A DNA stretch of 64,000 nucleotides from Sediminicola sp037203765 (GTDB lineage Bacteria; Bacteroidota; Bacteroidia; Flavobacteriales; Flavobacteriaceae), in assembly GCF_037203765.1 (NCBI RefSeq), contig NZ_JBBCAS010000002.1:372001-436000 (forward strand). Direction: 5' to 3'. A program made the translations under genes and the position numbers. Under the pieces are notes generated by a model. That model searched no databases. It was not told where the DNA came from and saw nothing but the letters and a program-made list of their open reading frames with translations. The number at the start of each line of letters is the position of its first letter. The first letter of the stretch is position 1. Of the stretch, positions 53,740-61,729 are shown piece by piece.

Positions 53740-55470
53740 CTAAGATATAAAATCAAAATAACTAAGCAAAATTTTATTGTTCAATACTCGTGGAGTTTTA
53801 ATTTCCAAGAGTTTGGGTTTGTCCGACTTGGCAAAAAAATCGGATAATTCCGACCCTAAATCCTTTTCGTTTGCTGCCCATCTATAATCCATGTTGAACA
53901 TGGAACATAAATGGGAGGCATCCAGCTGGTGTACCGTTTCAAAGAAAGTTTCAAAATTTTCTGTATCCTCCTGTCCTGGTAGGATCCTAAATATGCCCCC
54001 TCCTTCATTGTTCAATACAATAATCCTAAAATCTGAACGCATATAACTGTTCCAAAGGGCATTACTGTCATAGAAAAAACTTAAGTCGCCCGTTATGAAC
54101 AATGTGGGTTCCTGCTTTATGACGGAAGCTCCAATTGCCGTAGAGGTACTGCCATCAATGCCACTGGTACCCCTATTGCAAAAAACATGCAAACTTGGAT
54201 CCAGATCAAAAAGCTGGGCATATCGGATGGTAGAACTGTTGGCCAACTGCAATTGGTAACCATGGGGAATACTATTTAAAATATGATAGAACGCCAGCAT
54301 ATCACTAAACGCAATTTGGTTCATATATTCTTGGCGCTTCAATTGATACCTCTTTTTAACTCCATTCCAGTAATTGAAATAGTTACTTTCCCGAGGGACC
54401 AAACTTGTATTGAAATTCTTAAAAAATTGTTTTGGCCCGACCCTAAAATGATGTGAAAGGCAGAAAAAAGTGTCGTTTGCCTTTTTTGGGTCTACGTGCC
54501 AATGGTGTTTGGGTTTGAATTTCCTCAAAAAGGCCTTTATTTTCTTGGACACGATCAAGCCTCCAAAGGTCAATAAGATATCTGGCCTCAATTCTTGAAA
54601 AAGGGCTTCTTTATTTGAAGACTTTTCAATAGGCGCAACAATACTATCAATGCTGCCAAAGAAATTCGGATGATGAAGATTGGATGTGGTCTCCGTAAAT
54701 ACCAAAACTGATGGGTCATTGGCGACAGTATCCAAAAGGTCTTGCACCTCATGGTCAGGGTAATGCACCCCTACCAAGATCATTTTCCTCTTGGAAGCAT
54801 TCCAGAGCTCCACAAATGGATCCAGATCTTCCAACTGATGATCTGGCTGTATGTCCTTCAGCGCAACGTGCTTTGTCATTACAGGCTTCTCCAGTACACC
54901 GTATAGCGGTTCCTCGAAAGGAACATTCATATGTACGGGAATGTTGTCCGCCAAGGCCATATCCAAGGCCATTAACAACTGGTCTTCATTGTATTTTTGA
55001 ACAAGTTCCTGCTGATTGCTTTCTTCTTCGGTCATGCCTTGGGGACTATTATTTCTAATGTCCAATTTTAAGTTGGCCGAATATCCTATATGGTTTTGGA
55101 AAACATTTTCCTGCCTAATGGTCTGTCCGTCCCCAATATCAATTTTGTGTGGCGGCCTATCCGCCGTGATCACCACCAAAGGAATATCACTATAAAAAGC
55201 TTCCGCAATGGCCGGATAATAGTTTAGCAATGCGCTTCCGGAAGAACATAATAAGGCAACTGGCTTTCGCAACTGTTGGGCCATTCCCAAGGCAAAAAAC
55301 GCAGCACAACGCTCATCAACTATACTGAAGCATTCAAAGAATGGGTCTTCTGAAAAACCAATGGTCAATGGGGCGTTCCGGGAACCGGGAGAAATTACTA
55401 TATGATTTATACCTCTTGCTTTGCAATGGTAAACTACAGTCTGTGCTGAGGGTATGCTTGTGTATTTCAT
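53740..55470 (-). CDS. menD: 2-succinyl-5-enolpyruvyl-6-hydroxy-3-cyclohexene-1-carboxylate synthase
   Basis: MenD is the ThDP enzyme that joins isochorismate and 2-oxoglutarate. The 576-residue protein has the ThDP motif SPGSRNAPLTIG, the catalytic Glu in SIVDERCAAFFA, the GSGSALLNYYPA-like loop (SSGSALLNYYPA) and the diphosphate/Mg motif with NNEGGGIFRILPG. The TTG three codons upstream (55479) is not needed, and the ATG at 55470 fits the family. It lies about 50 bp after menF on the same strand. Confidence 0.93.
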   Translation of the reverse strand: MKYTSIPSAQTVVYHCKARGINHIVISPGSRNAPLTIGFSEDPFFECFSIVDERCAAFFALGMAQQLRKPVALLCSSGSALLNYYPAIAEAFYSDIPLVVITADRPPHKIDIGDGQTIRQENVFQNHIGYSANLKLDIRNNSPQGMTEEESNQQELVQKYNEDQLLMALDMALADNIPVHMNVPFEEPLYGVLEKPVMTKHVALKDIQPDHQLEDLDPFVELWNASKRKMILVGVHYPDHEVQDLLDTVANDPSVLVFTETTSNLHHPNFFGSIDSIVAPIEKSSNKEALFQELRPDILLTFGGLIVSKKIKAFLRKFKPKHHWHVDPKKANDTFFCLSHHFRVGPKQFFKNFNTSLVPRESNYFNYWNGVKKRYQLKRQEYMNQIAFSDMLAFYHILNSIPHGYQLQLANSSTIRYAQLFDLDPSLHVFCNRGTSGIDGSTSTAIGASVIKQEPTLFITGDLSFFYDSNALWNSYMRSDFRIIVLNNEGGGIFRILPGQEDTENFETFFETVHQLDASHLCSMFNMDYRWAANEKDLGSELSDFFAKSDKPKLLEIKTPRVLNNKILLSYFDFIS

Positions 55471-55521
55471 GAATAACAAAAATACGACGGAAGTCGTTCT
55501 TAACCCAATCCTTTAATAGGA

Positions 55522-56649
55522 TTACGATCTATTTTGGATTACTTTTAACATCGTGGACGCTTTGTTTACGGTTTCCTCCCACTCCTGCTCAGGAACAGAA
55601 TCTTTGGTGATGCCACCCCCAACATAGATACTAGCTTTTTGGCCTATGATTTGCATGGATCGTAAATTGACATATAGGTCGGTTTTGGTGTGAATGGATC
55701 TATAGGCCCTGTTCTCTATATTTCTTCTATTGGAGGATCTCGATGTTTCTTCCTTAAAATTCAACTCTCCAAGATAGCCGGTATAGTATTCCCGATCGTA
55801 ATTTTCATTGGCCTTGATAAATTCATAGGCGTCTTTTTTAGGCAAACCTCCCACGGCAGGTGTAGGATGTACTTCCTCCAGCAACTTTTTTATATCCAAT
55901 TGTTCCAACCTTCCCTCTATGATTGTCCTGAGGTGCATTAGACCGCCAGCCTGTACAGATTCGGTTTTGGATATCTTCAACTGGGATACCATACCTTGGA
56001 TGGCGTTGGTGATATAGTCGGTGACCATTTTTTGTTCTTCCTTCTCTTTCTCCCCCCAATGAGGATTGGGATCTCCAGTGTAGGGTTGTGTACCCGCCAA
56101 GGACATTGTCCTGATCTCCTTATTCCGGATACGCACCAACTCCTCTGGGGTAGCCCCCAGCCAAAGTCCTACTTTTGGATGATACCACATATAGCAAAAT
56201 GCCAAAGGATATGTTTTCAATAATTTTAGGAACAATTGAAGAGGTGTACCCTGAATGGGCGACAAAATTCTTCTGGAGAGAACCACTTTTTTAAATGTGC
56301 CCTGTTTAATTTCCTCAATGGCTTTGGCTACCAGCTGTAGATGAAAGTTTTTTTCACTGGGATCGATTGGTGGATAGATTACTGCCGACTTAGAACTTTG
56401 GTCACCTTGTTGTTCACTTTCAACAAAGTCCGCTTTATGAACCTCATCCGGTTTTAAAAGAATTACAGGTTCGCTGTCATCAAAGGGGGCAAATATAAAA
56501 CCGGTCTCCTCAAAATCCTTACAGTAATTTAAGAGCCCATCCGATTGAAAAATGGCATTGACGTTTTGTTGGCCCGGTTTTCTATAGGCAACCAATGGCT
56601 TTCCTTCTGAAAACTGTTTTTCGATTCGCTGTAAAAGTTGTGGGAACAT
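55522..56649 (-). CDS. menF: Isochorismate synthase
   Basis: The 375-residue chorismate-binding enzyme converts chorismate to isochorismate at the start of menaquinone synthesis. Diagnostic segments are the catalytic Lys in GTFKKVVLSRR, LGATPEELVRI, the LEEVHPTPAVGGLPKKDA block and YYTGYLGELN. The N-terminal part is shorter than in E. coli MenF, as is usual in Bacteroidota. EntC function cannot be excluded by sequence alone, but menD lies next and no siderophore genes are present. ATG at 56649; 1 bp separates it from the thioesterase stop. Confidence 0.92.
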   Translation of the reverse strand: MFPQLLQRIEKQFSEGKPLVAYRKPGQQNVNAIFQSDGLLNYCKDFEETGFIFAPFDDSEPVILLKPDEVHKADFVESEQQGDQSSKSAVIYPPIDPSEKNFHLQLVAKAIEEIKQGTFKKVVLSRRILSPIQGTPLQLFLKLLKTYPLAFCYMWYHPKVGLWLGATPEELVRIRNKEIRTMSLAGTQPYTGDPNPHWGEKEKEEQKMVTDYITNAIQGMVSQLKISKTESVQAGGLMHLRTIIEGRLEQLDIKKLLEEVHPTPAVGGLPKKDAYEFIKANENYDREYYTGYLGELNFKEETSRSSNRRNIENRAYRSIHTKTDLYVNLRSMQIIGQKASIYVGGGITKDSVPEQEWEETVNKASTMLKVIQNRS

Positions 56650-56650
56650 A

Positions 56651-57073
56651 TTACTTTTTAGGCAGTGCTAAAGTAGTTAGTTTGCACAGAGAAATAAGAT
56701 TGTCATCCTTATCCGTGATCTTAATATCCCATACTTGCGTGGTGCGCCCTTTGTGCATGATCACGGCCTTGGCATATACATCTCCTTCCTTAATACTTTT
56801 TACGTGGTTTGCAGATATCTCTATTCCCCTGACAAAAAACTCCTGTGCGTTTAAAAAAATATACGAAGCGGCACTACCCACACTTTCAGCCAATGCAACC
56901 ATGGCTCCCCCGTGCAATACACCATCCGGTTGATATACTTTTGGGGTTACGGGCATTTTACCCACCAAGAAATTTTCCCCGACATCTACATATTCGATAT
57001 CCAAAGTTTCCATTAAAGTGTTTTTTGAATTCTCATTGCAGATGCGCAGTATTTTTTCCTTGTATTCGTTCAT
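56651..57073 (-). CDS. PaaI-type hotdog thioesterase, possible DHNA-CoA thioesterase
   Basis: The 140-residue protein is a single hotdog domain with the active-site segment GVLHGGAMVALAESVGS and the helix/strand order of PaaI/YbdB/MenI enzymes. As it precedes menF by 1 bp, it could be MenI, which releases DHNA from CoA. That role is inferred from context only. A TTG 39 bp upstream (57112) gives a longer frame; ATG 57073 (MNEYKEKIL) fits the family. Divergent from the alpha/beta hydrolase. Confidence 0.85.
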   Translation of the reverse strand: MNEYKEKILRICNENSKNTLMETLDIEYVDVGENFLVGKMPVTPKVYQPDGVLHGGAMVALAESVGSAASYIFLNAQEFFVRGIEISANHVKSIKEGDVYAKAVIMHKGRTTQVWDIKITDKDDNLISLCKLTTLALPKK

Positions 57074-57183
57074 ATCTGAGTTTTTTGTAAAATTAAGGAT
57101 TCTATTATCCAAATAGTAATTCTACTTGTATTTAAATGGTATCCCAAATGCCATTCAAATTTGTAAAGTTGTAATTTTGGATC

Positions 57184-57825
57184 ATGAATTCAAATGAAAA
57201 GCAGGTAACCTATACCATTTCCAATACCTATAGTACGTTAAATGAGCTCACGGAACAAACCAAGAGAGTATGGTTTGTCTTTCATGGCCTTGGGCAATTA
57301 AGTACATATTTTATCCGATATTTTAATGAGCTGCCATCAAAAGAAAATTACATTATTGCTCCGCAGGCACAATCCAAATATTACCTCAACAGCTCCTATT
57401 CCCGCGTTGGTGCGTGTTGGCTGACAAAAAACAATACAGGAGAAGGGATTGAGAATGCTCTTGAATATATCGATACGGTCCATAGAAACGAAAAGATACC
57501 TGCCCGATGTGAATTGATCATTTTGGGGTTTTCCCAAGGGGTTTCCATGGCAACAAGGTGGGTGGCTTCCAGAAAATTGGAATGCCATCACCTAGTTCTA
57601 TATGCGGGAAGCCTACCAAAGGAGTTGATACCTGCAGATTTTGCTCATCTCCTTGGGAAACAGTCAAAAGTTACCAGCATCCTAGGGGATACGGATGCCT
57701 ATATAAATGAAAAAAGAAGGCATGAAGAGGATGCGAAAACTGAACACTTATTTCAGGGGAGGGCTACCCTTGTACATTTTGAAGGTGGACATGAAATTAA
57801 AAAGGAAATCATCAATGCACTTTAG
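57184..57825 (+). CDS. Alpha/beta hydrolase (phospholipase/carboxylesterase-like)
   Basis: The 213-residue protein has the alpha/beta-hydrolase oxyanion motif VFHGLGQ, the nucleophile elbow GFSQG (near residue 121) with the catalytic Ser, GDTDAYI with the Asp and FEGGHEI with the His. It belongs to the phospholipase/carboxylesterase group. Substrate unknown. It is divergent from the thioesterase gene. It could supply a MenH-like step, but the sequence is not close to MenH, so I do not claim it. Confidence 0.82.
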   Translation: MNSNEKQVTYTISNTYSTLNELTEQTKRVWFVFHGLGQLSTYFIRYFNELPSKENYIIAPQAQSKYYLNSSYSRVGACWLTKNNTGEGIENALEYIDTVHRNEKIPARCELIILGFSQGVSMATRWVASRKLECHHLVLYAGSLPKELIPADFAHLLGKQSKVTSILGDTDAYINEKRRHEEDAKTEHLFQGRATLVHFEGGHEIKKEIINAL

Positions 57826-58089
57826 GGAATAGCTCCTTATTTATCACGTTCCCATTTTTATAGCCATACAAATCACTTATTTAATTGAATATGAATCATT
57901 TATTGATAAACATTTAACACAACGGCACCCTGTTTCTTACATTTTATGTTATTAATTTTTGTAAATTACCAATTCAGAACATTATCTAAGAATTCTCCCC
58001 TATTATTTCATTAAGTTATTAAAGCAGGAATGCTTGTAGCAATGCATTTAAGTTCCCTTAATTTTTTTAAGTCTTAAAAAGTTGGCAGT

Positions 58090-58803
58090 TTGAATATAGG
58101 ATTAGAAAAATACCGACATTATTACGAAACTCTAACAGAGAGTGAACTCTTTCGTCATGTTACGCACAATTCACTCAATCAGCTTTTGGAAATTTCCGCT
58201 GCTCAAAATTGGCCTAAAAAAACATGTATTCTGGACACCAGCCATACCCTTTACACTTTCCATATCCTGATCACTGGAAAAATTAAGGTCTACCATTTCG
58301 ATTCCTCCAATGATAGGCTGCTTACTTTATTTCTATTACAGGACAATGACGTCTTTGATATTTTTTCGTTGATGGGCTGTGGAACACATAAGGTATACTA
58401 TGAAGCCTTGGAAGATTCAGAGGTTTTGTGCATACAGGTTCCCTTGATGAAGGAATGGATGAAGGAGAATCCCTTGGTCCACAAATCCTTTTTGTCATAC
58501 ACCGTCCAAAAAATGAACGTTCTTGAAAGGTTTATCATCAATGTTGCATTGGAGGATATCCCTACCCGACTTGCCCGTCTGTTGTACAATAACATGGACA
58601 AATCTTCCAGGCAATATCAATCGATATGTGGACTTTCACATAAAGAGCTGGGCGCGCTTATTGGCACTACAAGAGCGGTAGTCAACAGACATATTCAAAA
58701 TTTTAAGGAAGAAGGTATTCTGGAGGTTAGCAGAAATCAAATTACCATAACCAACATTCACCTACTCAAAGAAAAGTTGCTGGAAAAAAGGTCTAGTTAT
58801 TAG
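58090..58803 (+). CDS. Crp/Fnr family transcriptional regulator
   Basis: The 237-residue protein has a cyclic-nucleotide-binding-fold domain of about residues 20-150 (HILITGKIKVYHFDSSND, FLLQDNDVFDIFSLMGCG) and a C-terminal HTH_Crp domain (SHKELGALIGTTRAVVNRHI). Only the TTG at 58090 is available: an in-frame TAA lies four codons upstream and the next Met is near residue 94. No Fnr-type cysteines are visible. The ligand is not predicted. It lies 55 bp before a perfect 14-bp palindrome that heads the next gene and is a reasonable candidate to control the secreted paralogues. Confidence 0.87.
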   Translation: MNIGLEKYRHYYETLTESELFRHVTHNSLNQLLEISAAQNWPKKTCILDTSHTLYTFHILITGKIKVYHFDSSNDRLLTLFLLQDNDVFDIFSLMGCGTHKVYYEALEDSEVLCIQVPLMKEWMKENPLVHKSFLSYTVQKMNVLERFIINVALEDIPTRLARLLYNNMDKSSRQYQSICGLSHKELGALIGTTRAVVNRHIQNFKEEGILEVSRNQITITNIHLLKEKLLEKRSSY

Positions 58804-58858
58804 AAATCTACCAAATTACTAGGTTTTTTTATCAATTAATACATTTAAGGCCCTCAAA

Positions 58859-58872
58859 GCTACCTAGGTAGC
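58859..58872. repeat. 14-bp perfect palindrome, candidate operator 1
   Basis: GCTACCTAGGTAGC is a perfect palindrome located 152 bp before the ATG of the first PepSY-like gene. A close relative with the same outer arms sits at the same distance before the second gene. Confidence 0.6.
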
Positions 58873-58990
58873 ATTTATAATTGTAGTTAGGGCGTACATT
58901 AGTAATAGTGAATGGCTAACTATTTTTTACTCGAAGCCAATCCCCCCTCTTCAGGTTATTACAATACTTAGCTAAGCTATATTGGCCAAT

Positions 58991-58998
58991 TAGTTTTG
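58991..58998 (+). promoter_or_regulatory. -7 promoter element of the first PepSY-like gene
   Basis: TAGTTTTG is an exact TAnnTTTG match 26 bp before the ATG at 59025. The aligned site before the second gene reads TAATTTTC (59924-59931). Confidence 0.45.
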
Positions 58999-59024
58999 TT
59001 TATTAACCTTTAAATAAATATATC

Positions 59025-59555
59025 ATGAAAAATGTTTTAATCGGTTTATTATTTCTGGGTCTGACCAGCCTAGCCTACGCACAGGACAAGCCTGCCAAGG
59101 ATGCCGACGTAGAGGAAGTAAAGTTGACTGGAGTTACAGTTAAAAACATGAACGCCAACTATTTGAACAAGGTCCAAGACCCTACAACACCGGAAAGAGT
59201 GGTGCAATTGGAAAATACCGCAGCCAGATACGATATTACGGAATCCGATATCTATGATGGTAACCACGAGGCCTATGAGGTCATCTTTGAGCAAACCAAT
59301 GGACGTATCATAGCTACCTATGATCAAGACGGTAATATCCTTACTTCTTTTGAGAAATTTACGGATTTGACCCTTCCTGCACCTGTAAGGAATAATCTTT
59401 ACAAGGAGTATCCAGGCTGGACTGTTCACAAAGACGCTTACTTGGTTTCTTACTATATAAATTCTGACAATGTGAAGAAATTATATAGGATTCAATTAAG
59501 GAAAGAAAACCAAAAGTTAAACCTTAAATGTGATGTAGACGGAAATATTTTATAG
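59025..59555 (+). CDS. Secreted PepSY-like protein, copy 1
   Basis: The 176-residue protein has a signal peptide (ends LAYAQ), an acidic start, and a C-terminal PepSY-like region of about 100-176. That region shows SFEKFTDLTLPAPVR and EYPGWTVHKDAYLVSYY, followed by KKLYRIQLRKENQK. I do not recognise a named function; such modules bind peptides or inhibitors in the envelope. It is about two thirds identical by eye to the next gene, and the upstream DNA is similar too. It is a single-gene unit ended by a GC-rich hairpin. Confidence 0.75.
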   Translation: MKNVLIGLLFLGLTSLAYAQDKPAKDADVEEVKLTGVTVKNMNANYLNKVQDPTTPERVVQLENTAARYDITESDIYDGNHEAYEVIFEQTNGRIIATYDQDGNILTSFEKFTDLTLPAPVRNNLYKEYPGWTVHKDAYLVSYYINSDNVKKLYRIQLRKENQKLNLKCDVDGNIL

Positions 59556-59610
59556 ATGATGAAATGAATCAATTTCATCATTTTTAATTTGTCTACGCAA
59601 TGAACTTAAA

Positions 59611-59637
59611 TAAGGGCGGGCAAAAAGCCCGCCCTTA
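59611..59637 (+). terminator. GC-rich hairpin after copy 1
   Basis: A perfect 11-bp stem (TAAGGGCGGGC / GCCCGCCCTTA) with a 5-nt loop lies 55 bp after the stop. No T-run follows, so it may be a 3' stabiliser as well as a terminator. Confidence 0.6.
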
Positions 59638-59955
59638 TACGTCTCGAGAAACTTTAGATCATCTAATTTTTACAGCTTCTTGAATAAGATGTATAACAAG
59701 TAAGCTATGTTAAATTTTTTATACCATTTAAACGGGTATAAAGCATACAAAAAAACAATAAAAACACTGTTAAAACTGGTATAAAGGCTACCAAAGTAGC
59801 TTTAGCATACCCTCGATTATAAGTATTTTAGCACAAACAAAAGGCTAGTGATTGTTTATATTTAATCCACTGCCCCCCGAACTTTAGGATAGTACAAGAA
59901 TTAGTCAAGCTCTATTGACAAATTAATTTTCATTTTTAATCTTAAAAAAATCATC
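59638..59955. other. Duplicated intergenic DNA before copy 2
   Basis: This stretch carries a near-palindrome (59719-59741, TTATACC/GGTATAA), the operator-like GCTACCAAAGTAGC (59787-59800) and the aligned -7-like site TAATTTTC. It aligns over about 165 bp with the DNA before copy 1, with similar blocks such as AAGCTCTATTGACAAATTAA and AAGCTATATTGGCCAATTAG. No protein gene was seen. Confidence 0.6.
59787..59800. repeat. Candidate operator 2
   Basis: GCTACCAAAGTAGC keeps the GCTAC and GTAGC arms of the palindrome at 58859 and lies 155 bp before the ATG of copy 2, nearly the same distance as before copy 1. Confidence 0.55.
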
Positions 59956-60483
59956 ATGAAAAACGTATTATTCGGTTTATTCTTTTTAGGTCTTACCAGC
60001 CTAGCTTATTCCCAAGAGATACCTACCAGTATTGACCTCAAAGAAGTAAAATTAATAGGGGTTACCGTAACGCCGTTAAATACAACCTATTTAAGGAAGG
60101 TACAGGATCCCGATACTCCAGAGCTTGTTAAAAAACTAGAGAATACCGCAGCAAGATTTGATGTAACGGAAGCCAGCATTTATGACGGCAACCATGAGGG
60201 GTATGAGGTCATCTTTCAACAGACCAACGGGCGTATCATAGCCACTTATGATCAAAATGGGAAAATAGTATCCTCTTTTGAAAAGTTTACCGACTTGAAC
60301 CTTCCACCACGGGTCCGAAACAATATTGCAAAAGAATACCCGGGATGGATAGTACACAAGGATGCCTATTTGGTTTCCTATTATGTGGATTCCGAGCATG
60401 TAAAAAAAGTCTATAAAATTCAAATTAGGAAAGAAGATCAAAAAAAGAACCTGAGGTGTACCATAGATGGTGTCATTCTTTAA
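59956..60483 (+). CDS. Secreted PepSY-like protein, copy 2
   Basis: The 175-residue paralogue has the same signal peptide design (ends LAYSQ) and conserved blocks NTAARFDVTEASIYDGNHEG (short form), QTNGRIIATYDQ and HKDAYLVSYYVDSE. By eye about two thirds of positions match copy 1, with most differences in the acidic N-terminal region. It is ended by its own terminator at 60518. The duplication includes regulatory DNA, suggesting that both copies respond to the same signal. Function unknown. Confidence 0.75.
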   Translation: MKNVLFGLFFLGLTSLAYSQEIPTSIDLKEVKLIGVTVTPLNTTYLRKVQDPDTPELVKKLENTAARFDVTEASIYDGNHEGYEVIFQQTNGRIIATYDQNGKIVSSFEKFTDLNLPPRVRNNIAKEYPGWIVHKDAYLVSYYVDSEHVKKVYKIQIRKEDQKKNLRCTIDGVIL

Positions 60484-60842
60484 ATATGGCACACTTTTTA
60501 CTGGTATTTTTAATCTTAAAAAAAGAGGGCATTTGGCCCACTTTTTTTTACCAAGAACCAAATCTTTTTTGGCGAAATCCTTAGACTAAGTGGGTGAAGA
60601 TTCTATTTTCATTCCAGGCACTCCATAGATCATGATAGGCACAGGTGACATGAACCATGCCTGTCCTATTTGTCTACTTATTACATCCTCAAATTGGAGC
60701 GGTCTATAGATGAAACGACATCTTTATCCGACAAAATACTCAAGTTCACCACAAATTGTAAGGCGTTGACATCATATTTTTTTCCCATTGGAAATTTATT
60801 TCCTTCTTGCGGGCGAATACTTTGAAATTAACCCCCAATATC
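60484..60842. other. 359-bp intergenic region
   Basis: It contains the terminator of copy 2 (60518-60548). Beyond it I see no convincing gene, repeat or RNA. The last 40 bp form the leader of the next secreted-protein gene. Confidence 0.5.
60518..60548 (+). terminator. Terminator of copy 2
   Basis: AAAAAAAGAGGGC pairs with GCCCACTTTTTTT (one mismatched pair) around a 5-nt loop and is followed by T-rich DNA. It starts 34 bp after the stop. Confidence 0.8.
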
Positions 60843-61664
60843 ATGAACAGAGCAACCCTAGTATTAATTTCCATCCTATTTTTGAATTCGGCAATATATG
60901 CGAACTGCGGAGAAGCTTATTCCTCGGCTACCTATGCGTTGAATCACACCAAAAAGTCATTGGATTCCAATAATTTTGACCATCAGATGTACTATGCCGA
61001 TAGGGCCATTGAAGCATTGGAAAAAACAAAAGGATTGGCGGAAAATTGTGGCTGTGACGACTCTACGGATTTTATCCTAAATGGTTTGGTAGATTTAAAA
61101 AAATCAGCAGATCCCGAAGATTGGGACAAAGGAAGGTATTTTGCTCAAAAGGCCTATGAAGACCTACAGTCCTTGATAAACGCCTTTGATGTCTGCACCA
61201 GTTCCGCTCCTAGCATCAATTACAGTATTGACAATATTGCGGCCACAGAAGCATCAAGTACGGCACTACAGATGGAAGAAAATGGACTAAAAGAACAACA
61301 GAAACAATTGGAGTTGCAACAACAAAAAATATTGGAGCAGCAACGTCTGTTGGAAAGGAAAATTGAGGAACAAAAAAGATTGGCGGCAGAAATTCAAAGG
61401 GCCAGGGAATTGGAATATGAAGAGCAATTGAAACTGAAAAGGATTGCTGAAATTTCCTTAATGGAATATGAGGCAAAACTAAAAGAGCTGGCAACTGCTC
61501 TTGGATGTTCCAACCCCTCAACCACCAACATTGTGAATGCCGCACGGAGCGAAAAAGCATTGAGAAGTGAAACACTGGAGGCTACACGGAAATACTATGT
61601 GGATCAAGCGTTATTGCTGCAAAAACAGGCGGTGGAAAGCCTGAACATATGTGCGAAGCAATAA
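60843..61664 (+). CDS. Secreted coiled-coil protein
   Basis: The 273-residue protein has a signal peptide (ends SAIYA) and a helical domain of about residues 20-120 with several Cys (GCDD, DVCTSS). A long Gln/Glu/Lys coiled coil of about 140-215 (QQKQLELQQQKILEQQRLLE and onward) and a helical tail with a final Cys follow. No known function. A longer frame from TTG 60807 is rejected, as the ATG at 60843 gives the signal peptide. It is followed by a bidirectional terminator. Confidence 0.75.
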   Translation: MNRATLVLISILFLNSAIYANCGEAYSSATYALNHTKKSLDSNNFDHQMYYADRAIEALEKTKGLAENCGCDDSTDFILNGLVDLKKSADPEDWDKGRYFAQKAYEDLQSLINAFDVCTSSAPSINYSIDNIAATEASSTALQMEENGLKEQQKQLELQQQKILEQQRLLERKIEEQKRLAAEIQRARELEYEEQLKLKRIAEISLMEYEAKLKELATALGCSNPSTTNIVNAARSEKALRSETLEATRKYYVDQALLLQKQAVESLNICAKQ

Positions 61665-61680
61665 ACTCACATTAACCAAT

Positions 61681-61713
61681 AAAAAAGGGCTGTGTTGGAA
61701 ACGGCCCTTTTTT
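61681..61713. terminator. Bidirectional terminator
   Basis: AAAAAAGGGC pairs with GCCCTTTTTT around a 13-nt loop, between two convergent genes. Confidence 0.8.
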
Positions 61714-61729
61714 TTATGGTAACAGGCTA

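Noticed and set aside
57184..57825. Alpha/beta hydrolase as MenH
   Set aside because: The fold fits, but the motif pattern is that of carboxylesterases and not of MenH.
60560..60842. Short minus-strand frame of 25 codons in the gap before the coiled-coil gene
   Set aside because: It lacks an upstream start, a domain and a terminator in the right place.
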